Below, piece after piece: positions 16,734 through 24,859 of a DNA stretch of 64,000 nucleotides (the stretch's first letter is position 1; every line of letters begins with the position of its first letter). A program made the translations under genes and the position numbers. The notes below the pieces were generated by a model, which worked only from the letters and a program-made list of their open reading frames with translations, was not told the DNA's origin and made no database searches. Origin of the DNA: JAJDTT01 sp965116695 (lineage in GTDB: Bacteria > Acidobacteriota > UBA6911 > RPQK01 > JAJDTT01); contig OZ220706.1 in the NCBI GenBank assembly GCA_965116695.1, positions 4,588,001 through 4,652,000 of the forward strand, read 5' to 3'.

Positions 16734-17597
16734 ATGACGGCCTTTGCACATTCGCGGCGGGAGCCGCCGCGGGATTCGACCGACGTTGTCTCCAGACGGG
16801 CGCCGGGCATTTGCGTGAGAAGAACGGAACCTCCGGTCAGTCTGACACCAACGTCTTCCCCGCATTCCGTTCCGTTGACCCGTTTCTCTTTCCTCGGCAA
16901 GTGTTGCCTCGCACTGGTCCTGGCGGGCGGCATCGCCAAGCCGGTCCGGGGTCAGGCCGCAGCCGATTCCCATCCCAGGAAATGGGAGTTCTCATTCCTG
17001 GCCGGCGCAGGATATCTGTCCGACAGGACTTTTGGGCCGGCGGCGTCCGGGAATGGTTCTCCCCTGGTCGGGCTCGACTACAATGCCGGTTACTCGCTCG
17101 CAATCGGTGTGACCGAAAACCTGGCCGACAAGTTCGGCGCCGAGATGCGCTACGGCGTCGGCAGCCTTCCGTTGGCGGCCGGCACCCTGACGGAGGGGGC
17201 GACGGTGCCGGAGCAGGCCCATCATGTCCATGGGCTCATCTACAGCCTGGTCGTCTACCCTCAGGGCTGGCGGCGGGGCCGGCTCGTTCCGTATGCGTTG
17301 GCGGGGCTCGGAGCGTCGCTGTTCCAGCCGTCCGGAGACGCCGATGCGGCCTCCCCGGGCCTGGTCCTCAAGAACCGCTGGAAGTTGGCGGGCGAGATGG
17401 GCGGTGGCGTCAAGCTCTACCTGAATCCGCCCTGGAGCCTCCGTTTCGAGGTTCGGGACCGGATTACGGGAGTCCCCGACTACGGTCTTCCTCGAGCGGC
17501 TTCCCAGGGGGACGGCGCCGGCGGAGGGCTTCCGGCGAGCGGCCGGCTGCACCACTGGCAGTTCCAGGCCGGCTTCAGCTACAACTTCGCCCCCTGA
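16734..17597 (+). CDS. Outer-membrane beta-barrel protein
   Basis: Up to 287 residues from ATG 16734. The signal peptide (FLGKCCLALVLAGGIAKPVRGQA) begins only around residue 53, so the true start is probably downstream, for example the TTG near 16876. A -10-like TAGAAT also overlaps the ATG at 16734. The mature part alternates hydrophobic and polar residues in strands: KWEFSFLAGAGYLSD, YNAGYSLAIGVTENLADKFG, SLVVYPQGWRRGRLVPYALA. It ends in a C-terminal aromatic strand, WQFQAGFSYNF, typical of OmpA/OmpW-like 8-stranded barrels. It follows the sigma-factor module and could be one of its targets. Specific function unknown. Confidence 0.72.
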   Translation: MTAFAHSRREPPRDSTDVVSRRAPGICVRRTEPPVSLTPTSSPHSVPLTRFSFLGKCCLALVLAGGIAKPVRGQAAADSHPRKWEFSFLAGAGYLSDRTFGPAASGNGSPLVGLDYNAGYSLAIGVTENLADKFGAEMRYGVGSLPLAAGTLTEGATVPEQAHHVHGLIYSLVVYPQGWRRGRLVPYALAGLGASLFQPSGDADAASPGLVLKNRWKLAGEMGGGVKLYLNPPWSLRFEVRDRITGVPDYGLPRAASQGDGAGGGLPASGRLHHWQFQAGFSYNFAP

Positions 17598-17693
17598 TCG
17601 TCCTCTCCGAAGACTCGATTCGCGAATGAGGCCGGGAAACCGGCGGGACGGCCACCGGGCGCCGCCCGACTCGCTCCTCGCGTCTTACCGGCC

Positions 17694-18482
17694 TCAGTGG
17701 GTCATGGCATAGACGATGTAGTTGATTCCCAACTGAAACGCCAGATTGGCGTATTTCCGAGGGTATTCTTCCACTTCGGCCCACTCCCACGCATCTCCGA
17801 GATCCACGTTGTGGTTGATCATCACCATGAGGCGTCCCCGCTCATTCATGACCCCCATGTAACGCGCGTCGTATCCGCCCTTCTCCCAGGTTTTTCCGTA
17901 GAACAGGTACTGGATTCCCGGAATCTGGATCAACTCGTCGATGTCGTAATAGCAATGGAAGACCGGGTGAGACAGAGGAAGGTCCACCGGCTCGTATTCC
18001 GGGAAGACCTTCTTGATCTGCAGGTAGAAGTTGTTCCACTCCCAGGGGCCGTGGAAGTCGTCCACCACGAGAAAACCGCCCCGCAAAAGGTATTCCCTGA
18101 GTTTCGACGCTTCCTGGTCGGAGAGATGCATCCTCCCGACCTCCACGGCGTAGAGAAAGGGATAGTCGAACACCTCCGAGTCCAGAATGGAGAGGGCCTT
18201 GTTGCCGGAAGAGACGAAGGTGAAGTCGCTCAATTTCTCCAGGCCGTACAGGAACTGGAGGTCGGCCTTCGGGTAGTCGGTCTGCCAACTCCAGCCCCAC
18301 CCTCGGCGCGCCCAGCCGGGACCCGAGTAGATGAGGCGCAAAAAGGTGAATTCCGAGTCCTGCCGGCCATCCGCTTCGGGCCCATGGTGGTCGCCGCCGG
18401 AAGCCACGGCCAACCAGGCCGCCGGCGCCGCTGCGATCAGCAGCCACATCATCGCGAATGCCGGTTTCCTGAACACGGTCAA
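17694..18482 (-). CDS. DUF4159 domain secreted protein
   Basis: 262 residues. Start choice is open: TTG 18482, GTG 18476 (with GAGG 9 nt upstream) or ATG 18452. A signal peptide (MMWLLIAAAPAAWLAVASGG) is followed by a DUF4159 domain: FTFLRLIYSGPGWARRGWGW, then WQTDYPKADLQFLYGLEKLS, YPFLYAVEVG, LREYLLRGGFLVVDDFHG and a closing YANLAFQLGINYIVYAMTH. The domain resembles the glutamine amidotransferase-like fold found beside MoxR/DUF58/von Willebrand operons. Here it stands alone. Its catalytic role is not known. Confidence 0.88.
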   Translation of the reverse strand: MTVFRKPAFAMMWLLIAAAPAAWLAVASGGDHHGPEADGRQDSEFTFLRLIYSGPGWARRGWGWSWQTDYPKADLQFLYGLEKLSDFTFVSSGNKALSILDSEVFDYPFLYAVEVGRMHLSDQEASKLREYLLRGGFLVVDDFHGPWEWNNFYLQIKKVFPEYEPVDLPLSHPVFHCYYDIDELIQIPGIQYLFYGKTWEKGGYDARYMGVMNERGRLMVMINHNVDLGDAWEWAEVEEYPRKYANLAFQLGINYIVYAMTH

Positions 18483-18572
18483 CGGCCTCGTTGCGGATAA
18501 ACGGGAGCGTTCATATGAGATGCGTTCTCAATGTAAGGGACCCGGGCTTCCGAGACAACTCGAAGGATGGCA

Positions 18573-18679
18573 GTAGGGGCGACCCTTGTGGTCGCCCTCC
18601 CCGGACCCTTGTGGTCGCCCTTCCCGGACCGTCGATTGATGCGGGAACGAAATCGGGCACCCACGAGGGGCGCCCCTGC
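18573..18679. repeat. Cluster of dispersed GTAGGGGCGACC repeats in the DUF4159/S41 intergenic gap
   Basis: The 336-nt gap between divergent genes contains three copies. GTAGGGGCGACCCTTGTGG starts at 18573. A second, partial direct copy, ACCCTTGTGGTCGCCC, lies at 18605-18620. An inverted copy ending GGCGCCCCTGC lies at 18655-18679. Each copy can pair with itself (GGGCGACC/GGTCGCCC), giving REP-like hairpins. The rest of the gap has a TATACT -10-like hexamer at 18739-18744 upstream of the S41 gene and no coding signal I can support. Confidence 0.65.
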
Positions 18680-18818
18680 TCCATCCGGTGAACCGTTCCC
18701 CATCCCGCGGCCTCCTCGTCTTCGTTCCCACCCTCGTGTATACTCCTTCTCCAGTTGCAATAGGCCACGGTTGTCTTTTTCTCCTTTCATTTGAAGCGTA
18801 CATGGGCGAGGACATTTG

Positions 18819-20129
18819 ATGCAGTGGATCACGCCGATCGGCCGTAGCGGACGAGGGAATGACGGGGTGACGGTGGTCTTCGCCAAGGGCAAGTTGGCGA
18901 TTCTGCTGCTTTCGGCGCTGGTGGTCGGCTACGGGCTGGTGGGCGGATCCATGGACCGGGTCGCGGCCCGGGATGCGTCATACCAGGAAATCGGCCTCTT
19001 CATGTCGGTCTTCAGACGGGTCCAGAGCGACTATGTCGAAGAACCTGTGATGAAGGACGCCCTGTTGGGGGCCCTCCACGGAATGGTCGAGGCGGTGGAC
19101 CCCTACTCGAGCTACGTTCCCCAGGCGAGTTACGCGCAAGTTCAAGCGCAGACCGAAGCCCAGGCCTCACCCGGGATCTACATTTCCAAGCGTTACGGGT
19201 ACGCCTACGTGGTCGCAGTGGTGCGCGGCAGCCCGGCCGAGCGGGAAGGAGTGCGCACCGGTGATTGGATCGAGTCCATCGACGTCCGGAAAACGACGCA
19301 GATGAGCCGTTGGGAGGCGCAGTACATGCTCCAGGGAGCGCCCGGCACCGAGGTGAAGCTCCGGCTGATCCGGGCGCGCCGGCCGCCCACCGAAATCCGG
19401 CTGGTGCGGGAGGCCCCCGTCCCCGAGAAGGTCAAGGCGGAGGTCGTGGAGACCGGGTTGGGCCAGCTCCGGGTTCCGAGCCTTCAGACCGGCACTGCCG
19501 GCCAGGTGCGCAAGGGATTGCGGATGCTGCGGTCCGCCGATGTGAAGGGACTCCTGCTGGACCTTCGAGGCGTGGCCGAGGGGGAGGTGGCGGAGGCCGT
19601 CGAGATCGCGGGACTCCTGCTGCCCAAGGGGAGCGAGGTGCTCACCGTCAAGGATCGTCAGGGTCGTTCCGTGGTGCACGCCACGACCGCCGAGCCCCTG
19701 CTGGCGGGCGTTCCCGCGGTGGTGCTGGCCGACGGGGGAACCAGCGGGGCCGCGGAGGTACTTGTGGCGGCGCTGAAGGATCACAAGGTCGCCACGGTCG
19801 TGGGTTTGAAGACGGATGGCAGAGGATCGGGACAAGAGATCTTCCACCTCGGAGACGGATCGGTTCTGTATCTCGCGACCAGGATCTACTATCGTCCCAA
19901 CGGCAGCGCGATTCAGAATAAAAAGCTCAAGGATTCGGGAATTTCCCCCGATGTTCGAGCTCCGGACGAGGATTTCGTCTCCAGCTTTTACTTGGAGAAC
20001 GTCTCGGACGACCCCGATGCGGAGTTGGGAGTGGATTTTTACAAGGGCTTGGAAGAAGCTGTCCGCGAGAGGCAGTTCCAGCAGGGACTGGACAAACTGC
20101 GAGGCCGCCTGGCCGAGAAAGCTGCATGA
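18819..20129 (+). CDS. S41 (CtpA-like) PDZ protease homologue, catalytic dyad replaced
   Basis: 436 residues from ATG 18819 (GAGGA about 7 nt upstream). An N-terminal membrane anchor (LAILLLSALVVGYGLVGGSM) is followed by the S41 cap (VFRRVQSDYVEEPVMKDALL, MVEAVDPYSSYV), a PDZ domain (VAVVRGSPAEREGVRTGDWI) and the S41 core. In active CtpA proteins the core has a GGS-A-S-A-S-E serine and, 25 residues later, the lysine of TxGKG. Here the serine motif reads GGTSGAAE, putting Gly at residue 310, and the lysine motif reads TDGRGSGQ, putting Arg at 335. The fold and spacing are kept but both catalytic residues are lost, so it is probably a non-proteolytic PDZ scaffold. It is followed by the HU gene. 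Confidence 0.88.
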   Translation: MQWITPIGRSGRGNDGVTVVFAKGKLAILLLSALVVGYGLVGGSMDRVAARDASYQEIGLFMSVFRRVQSDYVEEPVMKDALLGALHGMVEAVDPYSSYVPQASYAQVQAQTEAQASPGIYISKRYGYAYVVAVVRGSPAEREGVRTGDWIESIDVRKTTQMSRWEAQYMLQGAPGTEVKLRLIRARRPPTEIRLVREAPVPEKVKAEVVETGLGQLRVPSLQTGTAGQVRKGLRMLRSADVKGLLLDLRGVAEGEVAEAVEIAGLLLPKGSEVLTVKDRQGRSVVHATTAEPLLAGVPAVVLADGGTSGAAEVLVAALKDHKVATVVGLKTDGRGSGQEIFHLGDGSVLYLATRIYYRPNGSAIQNKKLKDSGISPDVRAPDEDFVSSFYLENVSDDPDAELGVDFYKGLEEAVRERQFQQGLDKLRGRLAEKAA

Positions 20130-20183
20130 GCGTGGGTCATTGGAAGGAACATATGATCGATCGGTACGAAAGGAGAACCGGGA

Positions 20184-20456
20184 ATGAACAAAGCTGAGTT
20201 GATCGTGTCGATCGCCAGGAAGGCGAACCTCAGCAGAAGCGATGCCCGAGCCGCGGTGGAGGCCGTCGTGTCCACCATCGAGGCGGCCATGAAAAACGGC
20301 GACAAGGTTTCCCTCGTGGGGTTCGGCACCTTTTCGGCTCCCACCCGCCCCGCCCGGCCAGGGCGCAACCCTCAGACCGGAGAAGCAATTCAGATTCCCG
20401 CCAGAAAGGTTCCCAAGTTTACGCCCGGCAGGTCATTGAGGGACTCGATTCAGTAG
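20184..20456 (+). CDS. hup: HU-family DNA-binding protein
   Basis: 90 residues from ATG 20184 with AAAGGAGA upstream. It shows the full HU/IHF fold: MNKAELIVSIARKANLSRSD at the N-terminus, VSLVGFGTFSAPTRPARPGR on the beta saddle, and the DNA-intercalating arm RNPQTGEAIQIPA, closing KFTPGRSLRDSI. The length equals that of standard HU. It binds DNA without strong sequence preference and compacts the nucleoid. Which HU/IHF subtype it is cannot be settled. It is 54 nt downstream of the S41-like gene and may have its own promoter. Confidence 0.96.
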   Translation: MNKAELIVSIARKANLSRSDARAAVEAVVSTIEAAMKNGDKVSLVGFGTFSAPTRPARPGRNPQTGEAIQIPARKVPKFTPGRSLRDSIQ

Positions 20457-20538
20457 CGGTCGAGTCCGCCTGAAGTGTCGGCGCCATCGGGGACTGGTCC
20501 CGCTGGGACCCGGAAATCGTGTGTTATGATCCCCTCGT

Positions 20539-20613
20539 AGGTGCGTAGCTCAGGGGGAGAGCACTTCCTTGACGCGGAAGGGGTCAGCGGTTCAAATCCG
20601 CTCGCACCTACCA
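20539..20613 (+). tRNA. tRNA-Val (anticodon GAC), CCA encoded
   Basis: Acceptor AGGTGCG pairs with CGCACCT, discriminator A, and CCA is genomically encoded. D arm GCTC/GAGC; anticodon stem CTTCC/GGAAG with loop TTGACGC gives GAC (reads GTC/GTT); T arm AGCGG-TTCAAAT-CCGCT. A TATGAT -10-like hexamer lies at 20525-20530, 8 nt upstream, without a clear -35. Seven T's follow the CCA and may aid termination. Confidence 0.97.
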
Positions 20614-20658
20614 TTTTTTTACCTTGCGGTTGGCGTTGGTATCCGGGGTTCGATCGAA

Positions 20659-22461
20659 ATGGCCGGACAGAGCCTTATGAAGACCATCCACCGGGATGGG
20701 ACCGTTCATGACGTCTTCGATCCCGAGGAAGCCCTGGAAACCCTGCGCCATTCGACGTCTCACCTGATGGCCCTGGCGGTCAGCCACCTCTTTTCGGAAG
20801 TGAGTCTGGGCATCGGTCCTCCTACTGGAGAAGGCTTCTACTACGATTTCCAGATGCCGCACCGGTTGACGGAGGACGATCTGCCCCGGATCGAAGCCAA
20901 GATGGAAGAGCTCAAGGCGGAAAATCTGGATTTCGAGCCGTCCATCCTGGAACTGTCCGAAGCGCTGGATTTCTTTCGCAGTCACGGCGAGGAATTGAAG
21001 ACCGAGTTGATCGAAGAGCGGAAAGGAGAGGTGCTTTCTTCCTACCGCCTGGGAGACCTGGTGGATTTCTGCACCGGGCCGCACGTGCTCTCCACGGCTC
21101 AGCTCGGCTCGTTCCGGCTGCTTTCCGTTGCCGGCTCCTATTGGAGGGGCGACGAACACCGGGAACAGTTGCAAAGGATTTACGGAACGGCGTTTTTCTC
21201 GTCCCGGGAACTGGATGACTACCTCCAGCGGCTGGAGGAAGCCAGGAACCGCGACCATCGGAAGCTGGGCCGGGAACTGGATCTCTTCTCGGTTCCCGAG
21301 GGCGTCGCTCCGGGTCTCATTTTCTGGCATCCGAAGGGAGCCAAGGTTCGGGAGAAGATCGAAGAGTTCCTGCGCGAAGAGCATGAAGCGCGCGGTTACC
21401 AGTTCGTCTACACGCCCCATATCGCCAAGTGCGACCTCTGGAAGACCTCCGGCCACTACGAGTTTTTCCGGGAGAACATGTACACGCTGCCCGTGGACGA
21501 CGAAGAGTACGTGCTCAAGCCCATGAACTGTCCCGGACACATCCTCATCTACAAGTCGAGGAAACGCAGTTACCGCGAACTGCCCATCCGGCTGGCCGAG
21601 TTCGGGACGGTCTACCGGTACGAGAAGTCGGGAACGCTCCACGGGATGCTTCGGGTTCGGGGATTCACCCAGGACGACGCACATATTTTCTGCCGCCCGG
21701 ACCAGGTTTTTTCTGAAGTGGTTGCCACCTTGGACCTTGCCGAGCATCTTCTCAGCACATTCGGCTTTCAGGGCCATGAGATCATGTTGGCCGTCTGGGA
21801 TTCGGAACACACCGAGCACTACGCCGGGAATCGTGAAGATTGGGAAAGGGCCGAGTCGGTTCTGATCCAGGCGTTGGAGGACAAGGGTTGGCCGTACCGC
21901 CGCCAGCCGGGCGAGGCTGCTTTCTACGGTCCCAAGATCGACATCAGTCTGATCGATGCATTGGGGCGAACCTGGCAGGTCACCACCTTGCAGTTCGATT
22001 TCAACCTGCCGGCCCGCTTCAACATTACCTATGCCGATTCCGAATCCCGCGAACAGCACGTCATCATGTTGCATCGGGCTCTGCTGGGTTCCATGGAGCG
22101 GTTCATGGGGATTCTGGTCGAACACTATGGGGGCGCGTTTCCGCCCTGGCTGTCGCCGGAGCAGGCATCGGTGGTCCCGGTGAGCGAACGGCACCATGAA
22201 TACGCGGTCGAGGTTCGCGACCGGCTCCGGGGGACGGGCTTGCGTGTCGAGGCGGACTTGAGAAACGAGAAGTTGGGCTACAAGATCAGGAGCGCCCAGA
22301 TGAGCAAGGTGCCATACATGCTCGTCGTGGGTGATCGAGAGGTGCAGGGCCGTACCGTTTCGGTGCGGGATCGCCGGCGGGGCAATCAGGGGGCATGCTC
22401 GTTGGACGATTTTTCCCGGATGCTTGGTCGACGGGTGGCGCAGAGGTCGCTGGACGTCTGA
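20659..22461 (+). CDS. thrS: Threonyl-tRNA synthetase, without TGS domain
   Basis: 600 residues from ATG 20659; ATG 20677 (MKTIHRDG) is an alternative. It attaches threonine to tRNA-Thr in the cytoplasm. The editing domain starts almost at once with RHSTSHLM (HxxxH), then GPPTGEGFYYDF and CTGPHV. The class II catalytic domain follows, with zinc-site cysteine in MNCPGH, motif 2 FGTVYRYEKSGTLHGMLRVR, and a C-terminal anticodon-binding domain (VPVSERHHEYAVEV, DLRNEKLGYKIR). The usual N-terminal TGS domain of about 60 residues is absent, making the protein about 40 residues shorter than E. coli ThrRS. It heads the thrS-infC-rpmI-rplT-pheST run. Confidence 0.96.
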   Translation: MAGQSLMKTIHRDGTVHDVFDPEEALETLRHSTSHLMALAVSHLFSEVSLGIGPPTGEGFYYDFQMPHRLTEDDLPRIEAKMEELKAENLDFEPSILELSEALDFFRSHGEELKTELIEERKGEVLSSYRLGDLVDFCTGPHVLSTAQLGSFRLLSVAGSYWRGDEHREQLQRIYGTAFFSSRELDDYLQRLEEARNRDHRKLGRELDLFSVPEGVAPGLIFWHPKGAKVREKIEEFLREEHEARGYQFVYTPHIAKCDLWKTSGHYEFFRENMYTLPVDDEEYVLKPMNCPGHILIYKSRKRSYRELPIRLAEFGTVYRYEKSGTLHGMLRVRGFTQDDAHIFCRPDQVFSEVVATLDLAEHLLSTFGFQGHEIMLAVWDSEHTEHYAGNREDWERAESVLIQALEDKGWPYRRQPGEAAFYGPKIDISLIDALGRTWQVTTLQFDFNLPARFNITYADSESREQHVIMLHRALLGSMERFMGILVEHYGGAFPPWLSPEQASVVPVSERHHEYAVEVRDRLRGTGLRVEADLRNEKLGYKIRSAQMSKVPYMLVVGDREVQGRTVSVRDRRRGNQGACSLDDFSRMLGRRVAQRSLDV

Positions 22462-22526
22462 CCATGATTTGAGGCATTGTGATCACTTGTCCCCGTTGAT
22501 TCCAAGTTGATTCGAAGAAGAAGAAG

Positions 22527-22531
22527 AGGAG
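22527..22531 (+). promoter_or_regulatory. Shine-Dalgarno AGGAG that selects an ATT start for infC
   Basis: AGGAG at 22527-22531 is followed by 8 nt (TCGATTCT) and then ATT at 22540, in frame with infC. This is optimal spacing, whereas the upstream TTG at 22507 has no ribosome site. AUU initiation at infC is the known basis of IF3 autoregulation in enterobacteria. Confidence 0.7.
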
Positions 22532-22539
22532 TCGATTCT

Positions 22540-23052
22540 ATTCAGAGAGCACGAGTCAATCATCGGATAAGAGCCAGGGAAATTCGGGTCATCGACGAGA
22601 ATGGGAGCCAGTTGGGCATCATGGCTCCGCCCGAGGCAAGGCGGTTGGCTCAGGAGAGGTCCCTCGACCTGGTCGAGGTCGCTCCCACCGCCAGGCCTCC
22701 GGTTTGTCGAATCATGGACTACGGGAAGTACCTCTACCAGCAACGAAAGAAGGCTCAGGAGGCGCGAAAGCACCAGAAAGTCATTCAGGTCAAGGAGGTC
22801 AAGTTCAGGCCCAAGATCGACCAGCATGACTATGAGTTCAAGAAGAAACACATTCTGCGTTTCTTGAAGGACGAAAACAGGGTCAAGGCCACGGTCATCT
22901 TCAGGGGTCGGGAGATCACTCACTCCGAACTGGGTGAGGAGATCTTGAACCAACTCCGCGGCGAGCTGACCGAGGTGGCGGAGGTCGAGCGGCGGCCCCG
23001 ATTGGAGGGCCACACCATGACCATGATTCTGGTGCCCAGAAAACAGCCCTGA
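22540..23052 (+). CDS. infC: Translation initiation factor IF-3, probable ATT start
   Basis: 170 residues if translation starts at ATT 22540, the codon set 8 nt after a strong AGGAG. The protein then opens with (M)QRARVNHRIRAREIRVIDEN, which aligns directly with the usual IF3 N-terminus. The alternative TTG at 22507 would add an Arg-rich tail and lacks a ribosome site. The N domain has LDLVEVAPTARPPVCRIMDY, the linker is Lys-rich (QQRKKAQEARKHQKVIQVKE), and the C domain has VKFRPKIDQHDYEFKKKHIL and KATVIFRGREITHSELG. IF3 keeps 30S subunits free and proofreads start codons; an AUU start lets it repress its own synthesis. It is followed by rpmI and rplT as in most bacteria. Confidence 0.95.
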   Translation: MQRARVNHRIRAREIRVIDENGSQLGIMAPPEARRLAQERSLDLVEVAPTARPPVCRIMDYGKYLYQQRKKAQEARKHQKVIQVKEVKFRPKIDQHDYEFKKKHILRFLKDENRVKATVIFRGREITHSELGEEILNQLRGELTEVAEVERRPRLEGHTMTMILVPRKQP

Positions 23053-23155
23053 ATTCACTTGGATTTCCGGTTCAGACCCGGTTCTTTCGACGGCCGGGCC
23101 CGGTTTTCGTCTTGCTGGGCAGGAACGACTCGGGTACAAAGCGAGGAAAACGGCG

Positions 23156-23347
23156 ATGCGATTGAAGACCAAGCGCGCGGCAGCCAAGCGATTCAAGATC
23201 ACGGGGTCGGGCAAGATCAGCCGGCGGCACAGCCATCACAGCCACATCCTGACCAAGAAGAGTCGCAAGCGGAAGCGAAATTTGAAGGACTGGGCCGGCG
23301 TGTCCTCTGCCGACAAGAAGCGGGTTCGGAAGATGCTGCATATTTAG
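23156..23347 (+). CDS. rpmI: 50S ribosomal protein L35
   Basis: 63 residues from ATG 23156 with GAGGA upstream. Highly basic L35 signature: MRLKTKRAAAKRFKITGSGK, then HILTKKSRKRKRNL and DKKRVRKMLH. Length is standard. It lies between infC and rplT. The 103-nt leader after infC contains a GC-rich inverted stretch (CCGGGCCCGG with a short T run), but I cannot confirm an L20-type autoregulatory leader from it. Confidence 0.97.
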   Translation: MRLKTKRAAAKRFKITGSGKISRRHSHHSHILTKKSRKRKRNLKDWAGVSSADKKRVRKMLHI

Positions 23348-23384
23348 CAGCCGCGGGATTTTCGCGGGTGCTGGAGGTTCCATC

Positions 23385-23741
23385 ATGTCGAGGGTAACGA
23401 GAGGGGTTAAGCGAAAGCGGAGACGCAAGAAGATCCTGCGCCTGGCCAAGGGTTACTGGGGCGCCAAGGGTCGGCTTCACCAGGCAGCGAAGGAACAGGT
23501 AAACCGTTCTCTGGCCTACTCCTATCGGGACCGGCGGCAGAAGAAGCGGAACTTCCGGAGGCTCTGGATCATCCGGGTCAACGCGGCCGCGCGGCAGCAC
23601 AGCCTTTCCTACAGCCAGTTCATGTACGGTCTGAAGAAGGCCGGCCTGGATCTGAGCCGAAAGATGCTGGCCGATCTGGCCGTAAGGGATCCAAAGGCTT
23701 TCGGCAAGATCGCCGACATGGCTCGTAGTGCCTTGCGTTAA
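23385..23741 (+). CDS. rplT: 50S ribosomal protein L20
   Basis: 118 residues from ATG 23385, GGAGG 8 nt upstream. Canonical L20: N-terminal rRNA-binding tail MSRVTRGVKRKRRRKKILRL, AKGYWGAKGRLHQAAKEQV, RDRRQKKRNFRRLWIIRVNA, and the globular C-terminus FMYGLKKAGLDLSRKMLADL. It is essential for early 50S assembly and commonly represses the infC-rpmI-rplT mRNA. It is 37 nt after rpmI, and pheS follows after 57 nt. Confidence 0.98.
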   Translation: MSRVTRGVKRKRRRKKILRLAKGYWGAKGRLHQAAKEQVNRSLAYSYRDRRQKKRNFRRLWIIRVNAAARQHSLSYSQFMYGLKKAGLDLSRKMLADLAVRDPKAFGKIADMARSALR

Positions 23742-23798
23742 CCCGCGTTCGCGCCGGATTCTCACCCTGCCCCGAGTTCCATTCCTGGATTCGAGTCG

Positions 23799-24824
23799 AT
23801 GAAGCCGGAAGATCCGACTCATCTCTGGCAGAACTTTCAGGCTGAACTGCTGGATGTCTCGTCCAAGCCGGCTCTCACCCGGCTCCGGGACCGCTATCTG
23901 AGCCGTCAAAGGGGCCTGCTGACGCTCCAGTTGAGGAGTCTGGGACGACTCGCTCCCGAGGAACGGCCCCGGGCGGGGAAGAGCCTGAACCGGATCAAGG
24001 GCCGGATCGAATCGGCCCTGGCTGAGCGGGCCCGGGAGCTCGAGGCCGAGCAGCGCCGGTCCCAGCTCGAATCGGAACGTCTGGACATCACTCTGCCGGG
24101 CTATCTTCCCCCTCAGGGCCGGTCTCATCCGCTGACACGGGTGCGGCGCGAAATGGAGGAGATCGCCGTGCGGATGGGATTCTCCGTCCTTTCGGGACCG
24201 GAGCTGGAACTGGATCACTACAATTTCGAAGCCCTCAACATGCCCAAGGAGCATCCGGCCCGGGATACGCAGGATACGCTCTACATCACCGGGAACCTGC
24301 TGCTGAGGACCCATACCTCCCCGGTCCAGATCCGGACCATGGAGCGCCGGCAGCCTCCCATTCGCATGGTGGTTCCCGGCCGCGTCTACCGCCGGGACAC
24401 CGTGGACGCCACTCACAGCCCCATGTTTCACCAGATGGAAGGCCTGGTCGTGGACGAGGGGATCACCTTCGGAGACCTGAAGGGAACTCTGGAGCTCTTC
24501 CTGCGAGAGCTGTTCTCCCGTGACCTGCGGGTGAGGTTCCGCCCCAGCTACTTCCCCTTCGTCGAGCCGGGAGCCGAGGTGGACATCCAATGCATCTTCT
24601 GCTCGTCGCGAGGGTGCGGAGTCTGCAAGCGCACCGGATGGATCGAGATCATGGGCGCGGGCATGGTCCATCCCCGGGTGTTTTCCATGGTGGGATACGA
24701 TGCCGAGCGCTATACCGGATTCGCCTGGGGAATGGGAATCGATCGGATTGCCATCCTCAAGTACCGCGTCAGCGACCTGCGGCTCTTTTTCGACAATGAC
24801 CTGAGGTTTCTCCGGCAGTTCTGA
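23799..24824 (+). CDS. pheS: Phenylalanyl-tRNA synthetase alpha subunit
   Basis: 341 residues from ATG 23799. The N-terminal coiled coil covers about residues 1-85. The class II core carries HPLTRVRREMEEIAVRMGF, THTSPVQIRTME (motif 1/2 region), VVPGRVYRRDTVDATHSPMF with the catalytic arginine, and motif 3 GFAWGMGIDRIAILKY. A C-terminal CIFCSSRGCGVCKRTGWIE segment holds CxxC pairs that probably bind zinc, as in some bacterial PheS. It forms an alpha2beta2 enzyme with the product of pheT, which starts 35 nt downstream. Confidence 0.97.
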   Translation: MKPEDPTHLWQNFQAELLDVSSKPALTRLRDRYLSRQRGLLTLQLRSLGRLAPEERPRAGKSLNRIKGRIESALAERARELEAEQRRSQLESERLDITLPGYLPPQGRSHPLTRVRREMEEIAVRMGFSVLSGPELELDHYNFEALNMPKEHPARDTQDTLYITGNLLLRTHTSPVQIRTMERRQPPIRMVVPGRVYRRDTVDATHSPMFHQMEGLVVDEGITFGDLKGTLELFLRELFSRDLRVRFRPSYFPFVEPGAEVDIQCIFCSSRGCGVCKRTGWIEIMGAGMVHPRVFSMVGYDAERYTGFAWGMGIDRIAILKYRVSDLRLFFDNDLRFLRQF

Positions 24825-24859
24825 CCCGGCCGCGCCGTGTTGGGCCGGACAATGAAGTC

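Noticed and set aside
18573..18679. CRISPR array
   Set aside because: Repeats are few, include inverted copies, and are not separated by uniform unique spacers.
23053..23155. L20-type autoregulatory leader before rpmI
   Set aside because: A GC-rich inverted stretch is present but no convincing L20-binding mimic or terminator could be drawn by eye.
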